From Planctomycetota bacterium (lineage in GTDB: Bacteria; Planctomycetota; SKW154), in contig JAOAAR010000082.1 in the NCBI GenBank assembly GCA_026418755.1, positions 1 through 7,555 of the forward strand: DNA of 7,555 nucleotides. Direction: 5' to 3'. Shown in pieces: positions 5,478-7,555 of the stretch. Every line of letters begins with the position of its first letter. Position 1 is the first letter of the stretch. Made by a program: the position numbers and the translations under genes. The notes below the pieces were generated by a model that saw only the letters and a list, made by a program, of their open reading frames with translations, was not told the DNA's origin and did no database searches.

Positions 5478-6242
5478 GAACAACTCCACTCTCAAAAAAT
5501 CATATGCAGCATCAACAGCAAACTCCTCTTCCAAATCTTTCAAGCATAAGCGTACAGACGAAACCGCTTTCTCCTGACCCAGAAGCGGGTATACATGCAC
5601 AAGAAGTGTCTTCTTCGGTCTTGCACGCCTAATCAATTCAGCCACCGACCCTGGAGACATATGCCCCCGTACCGACAACTCGTCTGGAAAAGAGCATTCT
5701 GTTATGAGCAAATCAGCCTCCTTTACAATCTCTACAATCTCGTCAGTTAACTCTGTATCGCCTGTGTAGACGAAACTTTTGCCATTTTCTTCTATTCTAA
5801 ACGCAACACCCGGTAGGATATGGCGTGTCGGCTTCGCAATGATTCTATAACCCTTAAACTCGAGGACAGTATCCTCTACTTCCACGATAGAAAGTTTATA
5901 TTCTTGAGGAACTATTTGAGCACCAAAGAGAGAAGTGAGTCCTGTAAGAAAATTTTCAAACCGCTTTGGCGCCACAACCTGCAACTCCTTTCTGCGCGGA
6001 AACGCCTCATACTTAGAAACAAAAAGAAAATACATCAAGTCGCCTATATGGTCAATGTGAGTATGAGTAAGAAGGATTTTATCTATGTCGTGATAAGAGA
6101 GGTTCAATACCGCAAGTTGGCGCATTGCTCCAGGTCCCATATCCAGAAGAAGATTTTCGTCACCCACCGAAACCAAAACAGAGGGAGAAGACGAAACACT
6201 ACTCGGCAACCCCGTCCCGCTACCACAAACAACGATTCTCAC
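5475..6242 (-). CDS. RNase Z-like metallo-beta-lactamase-fold hydrolase
   Basis: This is a 255-residue cytoplasmic hydrolase of the metallo-beta-lactamase fold, closest in motif order to the RNase Z/ElaC group. It opens with MRIVVCGSGTGLPSS, as those proteins do. Metal ligands are visible as HTHIDH (60-65), His141 (PTRH), Asp162 (GDT) and His216 (LLVHVYP). His194 in GHMSP corresponds to the 'HST' histidine of RNase Z. Canonical RNase Z is about 300 residues and has a long tRNA-binding arm between the third histidine motif and the metal Asp. Here only about 20 residues separate His141 and Asp162, so the arm seems absent. A tRNA 3'-processing role is therefore doubtful; a phosphodiesterase or other small-substrate hydrolase is as likely. 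The start is GTG at 6242, with AAGG overlapping the rpoN stop (TAAGG) about 9 nt upstream. It lies 12 nt after rpoN. Confidence 0.9.
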   Translation of the reverse strand: MRIVVCGSGTGLPSSVSSSPSVLVSVGDENLLLDMGPGAMRQLAVLNLSYHDIDKILLTHTHIDHIGDLMYFLFVSKYEAFPRRKELQVVAPKRFENFLTGLTSLFGAQIVPQEYKLSIVEVEDTVLEFKGYRIIAKPTRHILPGVAFRIEENGKSFVYTGDTELTDEIVEIVKEADLLITECSFPDELSVRGHMSPGSVAELIRRARPKKTLLVHVYPLLGQEKAVSSVRLCLKDLEEEFAVDAAYDFLRVELF

Positions 6243-6254
6243 CGTCAGAATACC

Positions 6255-7555
6255 TTAATATCGTTTCCTTTGCCTCGAAGAAGCAATTCCAAGCATAGCG
6301 CGATACTTGGCCACTGTCCTGCGTGCTATATCAAACTTCTCCTGCGCTAGAATCTTGACTAGTTCGTCATCACTCAAAGGGTTGCGGGGGTCCTCCTTTT
6401 CAATAAGTTCACGGATACGCTCTCTCACAGAAATGGAAGAACATTCACCACCGCTGCGACTTTTAAGAGGAGTCGCAGTGAAAAAGAATTTGAGTGGAAA
6501 TACACCCTGAGGAGTCTGAACATACTTGTTCGCAATCGCACGGGACACGGTCGATATGTGCAGATTCAGACGGTGCGCGAGACGGCGCATCGTAAGCGGC
6601 TTCAAGTGCTCTACACCGTGCTCCAAAAACTCCGTCTGCTCCTTCACAATCTCCTCGACAATCATACGCAGACGCAATCGGCGCAATTCTATGTCTCTTA
6701 TGAGGCTCTGCGCCCGCTCGTAACGGCGACGCAAGTACTTCAGCACCTCAGCGTTCTCCTTCGCCGCATCCAACAATTCCTTCGAAATAGATGAAAGCCT
6801 CAGAGGCGGTATGTTAGCATCCTTGATAAACACTTCGTATTTGTCACCAATCTTCTCAATCACAGCATCAACAAGCAACGGAGGTGCACCCTCTCCTCCT
6901 ATCAGAGTCCCGGGTTTCGGATGCAGATGCCTTATGAACTCAACCGCCTCTCTTACCCGTTCGAGTGTCTCACCTGTCTCTTTTGCAATCCTTGGAAGTC
7001 TATTATGCATAACATCTTCCAGATGCTCCCTTATAATACGCCGTTCCAATTCGTATCTCTTCTCGTCGCGCACTTGGAGAAGGAGTGCTTCAACCAGGTT
7101 GCGCGCACCCACCCCCGGCGGCTCAAGAGTCTGCACCACCGAAAGCGCCCTCTCAACAACCTCTACGGGCACCAAACATTCCGAAGCCAGTTCCTCCACA
7201 GAAGTCCTTAGATACCCCTCATTGTCTATTGAATAAATTATCTGCTCACTTACCTTGCGCATCTCATCATCCAAATCAAGAAAACGCAACTGTTCCAACA
7301 GATAGTCGTGAAGATTCGTCGCCGCAGCCGTCTCCTGAAGAAACTCCTGCCTGTCTTCCTCTTGCTCTTCGGAGCCTCTTCTGCTCATAGCAACTGTATC
7401 TTCTCCCAATCGCTCAAAGTAGTCACTCAACTCCTCCAATCTTCTGAAATCTTTCTCATTCTGCCTCTTCTCCTCACTGAATCCAATGCCCTCTGAAGGC
7501 AGCCCACCCACATCTTCAGAAGCCGCCTCTCCTACCTCCAAAAACGGATTTTCTG
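6255..7555 (-). CDS. rpoN: RNA polymerase sigma-54 factor (5' end outside window)
   Basis: Sigma-54 directs RNA polymerase to -24/-12 promoters, where it needs an AAA+ activator. The frame is open to the window edge: before Leu (TTG, 7541) the codons give Glu-Asn-Pro-Phe, so the visible start reads ENPFLEVG. This is the typical end of the glutamine-rich Region I that contacts activators. The TTG is therefore internal, and roughly the first 45 residues lie outside. Counting from the TTG, an acidic Region II (about 5-75) follows. Next is the core-binding domain (about 75-210) with LEPPGVGARNL (139-149) and LHPKPG (206-211). The helix-turn-helix segment (about 317-345) is followed by PLKFFF (349-354). 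The RpoN box ARRTVAKYR (406-414), which reads the -24 element, is complete. It heads a tight cluster with an MBL hydrolase and nfo, not the common lptB/hpf/ptsN surroundings, at least on its 3' side. Confidence 0.97.
   Translation of the reverse strand, partial: ENPFLEVGEAASEDVGGLPSEGIGFSEEKRQNEKDFRRLEELSDYFERLGEDTVAMSRRGSEEQEEDRQEFLQETAAATNLHDYLLEQLRFLDLDDEMRKVSEQIIYSIDNEGYLRTSVEELASECLVPVEVVERALSVVQTLEPPGVGARNLVEALLLQVRDEKRYELERRIIREHLEDVMHNRLPRIAKETGETLERVREAVEFIRHLHPKPGTLIGGEGAPPLLVDAVIEKIGDKYEVFIKDANIPPLRLSSISKELLDAAKENAEVLKYLRRRYERAQSLIRDIELRRLRLRMIVEEIVKEQTEFLEHGVEHLKPLTMRRLAHRLNLHISTVSRAIANKYVQTPQGVFPLKFFFTATPLKSRSGGECSSISVRERIRELIEKEDPRNPLSDDELVKILAQEKFDIARRTVAKYRAMLGIASSRQRKRY

Noticed and set aside
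5158..6350. Long open frames on the plus strand opposite nfo, the MBL hydrolase and the end of rpoN
   Set aside because: They are antisense to well-supported genes, have no recognisable domains or ribosome sites, and show composition expected of shadow frames.
7539..7541. TTG as start of rpoN
   Set aside because: The codons before it give ENPF, and ENPFLEVG is the conserved end of sigma-54 Region I, so the TTG is an internal Leu codon.

Overview
The window is a gene-dense piece of a bacterial chromosome with no gap longer than about 40 bases between genes. It holds two gene clusters that converge near position 4290. A sigma-54 factor gene makes it bacterial. The coding style (many Lys and Glu residues, GAG/AAG codons, moderate G+C by eye) and the gene set would suit an anaerobic or deep-branching, possibly uncultured lineage. 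I cannot name the organism from sequence alone. No rRNA, tRNA, CRISPR array, insertion sequence, attachment site or phage gene is visible.

The plus-strand cluster (1-4289) starts with the C-terminal part of an acyl-CoA dehydrogenase cut by the window edge. It continues with a MeaB-type G-protein chaperone and the large catalytic subunit of a B12-dependent acyl-CoA mutase. The last gene encodes an unrecognised secreted Lys/Glu-rich protein with an EKPDE-repeat tail. The first three genes form a coherent acyl-CoA carbon-skeleton module: the mutase rearranges a branched or straight acyl-CoA, MeaB loads and protects its B12 cofactor, and the dehydrogenase oxidises an acyl-CoA. The mutase would usually be called methylmalonyl-CoA mutase. 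However, the two residues that read the substrate are Phe87 and Gln205, the pair known from isobutyryl-CoA mutase, not the Tyr/Arg pair of methylmalonyl-CoA mutase. The cobalamin-binding subunit it needs is not in the window.

The minus-strand cluster (7555 down to 4299) reads, in transcription order: rpoN (sigma-54, 5' end cut off just at the end of Region I), an RNase Z-like metallo-beta-lactamase-fold hydrolase, nfo (endonuclease IV), and a small membrane-anchored zinc-ribbon protein. Gaps are 12 nt, a 1-nt overlap (TGATG) and 1 nt, so the four genes very probably form one transcription unit. The two clusters end 9 nt apart with no convincing terminator between them.

Most of the window is ordinary. 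The points worth a second look are the mutase substrate residues, the missing B12 subunit, the two unrecognised envelope-associated proteins, and the RNase Z-like protein that appears to lack the usual tRNA-binding arm.
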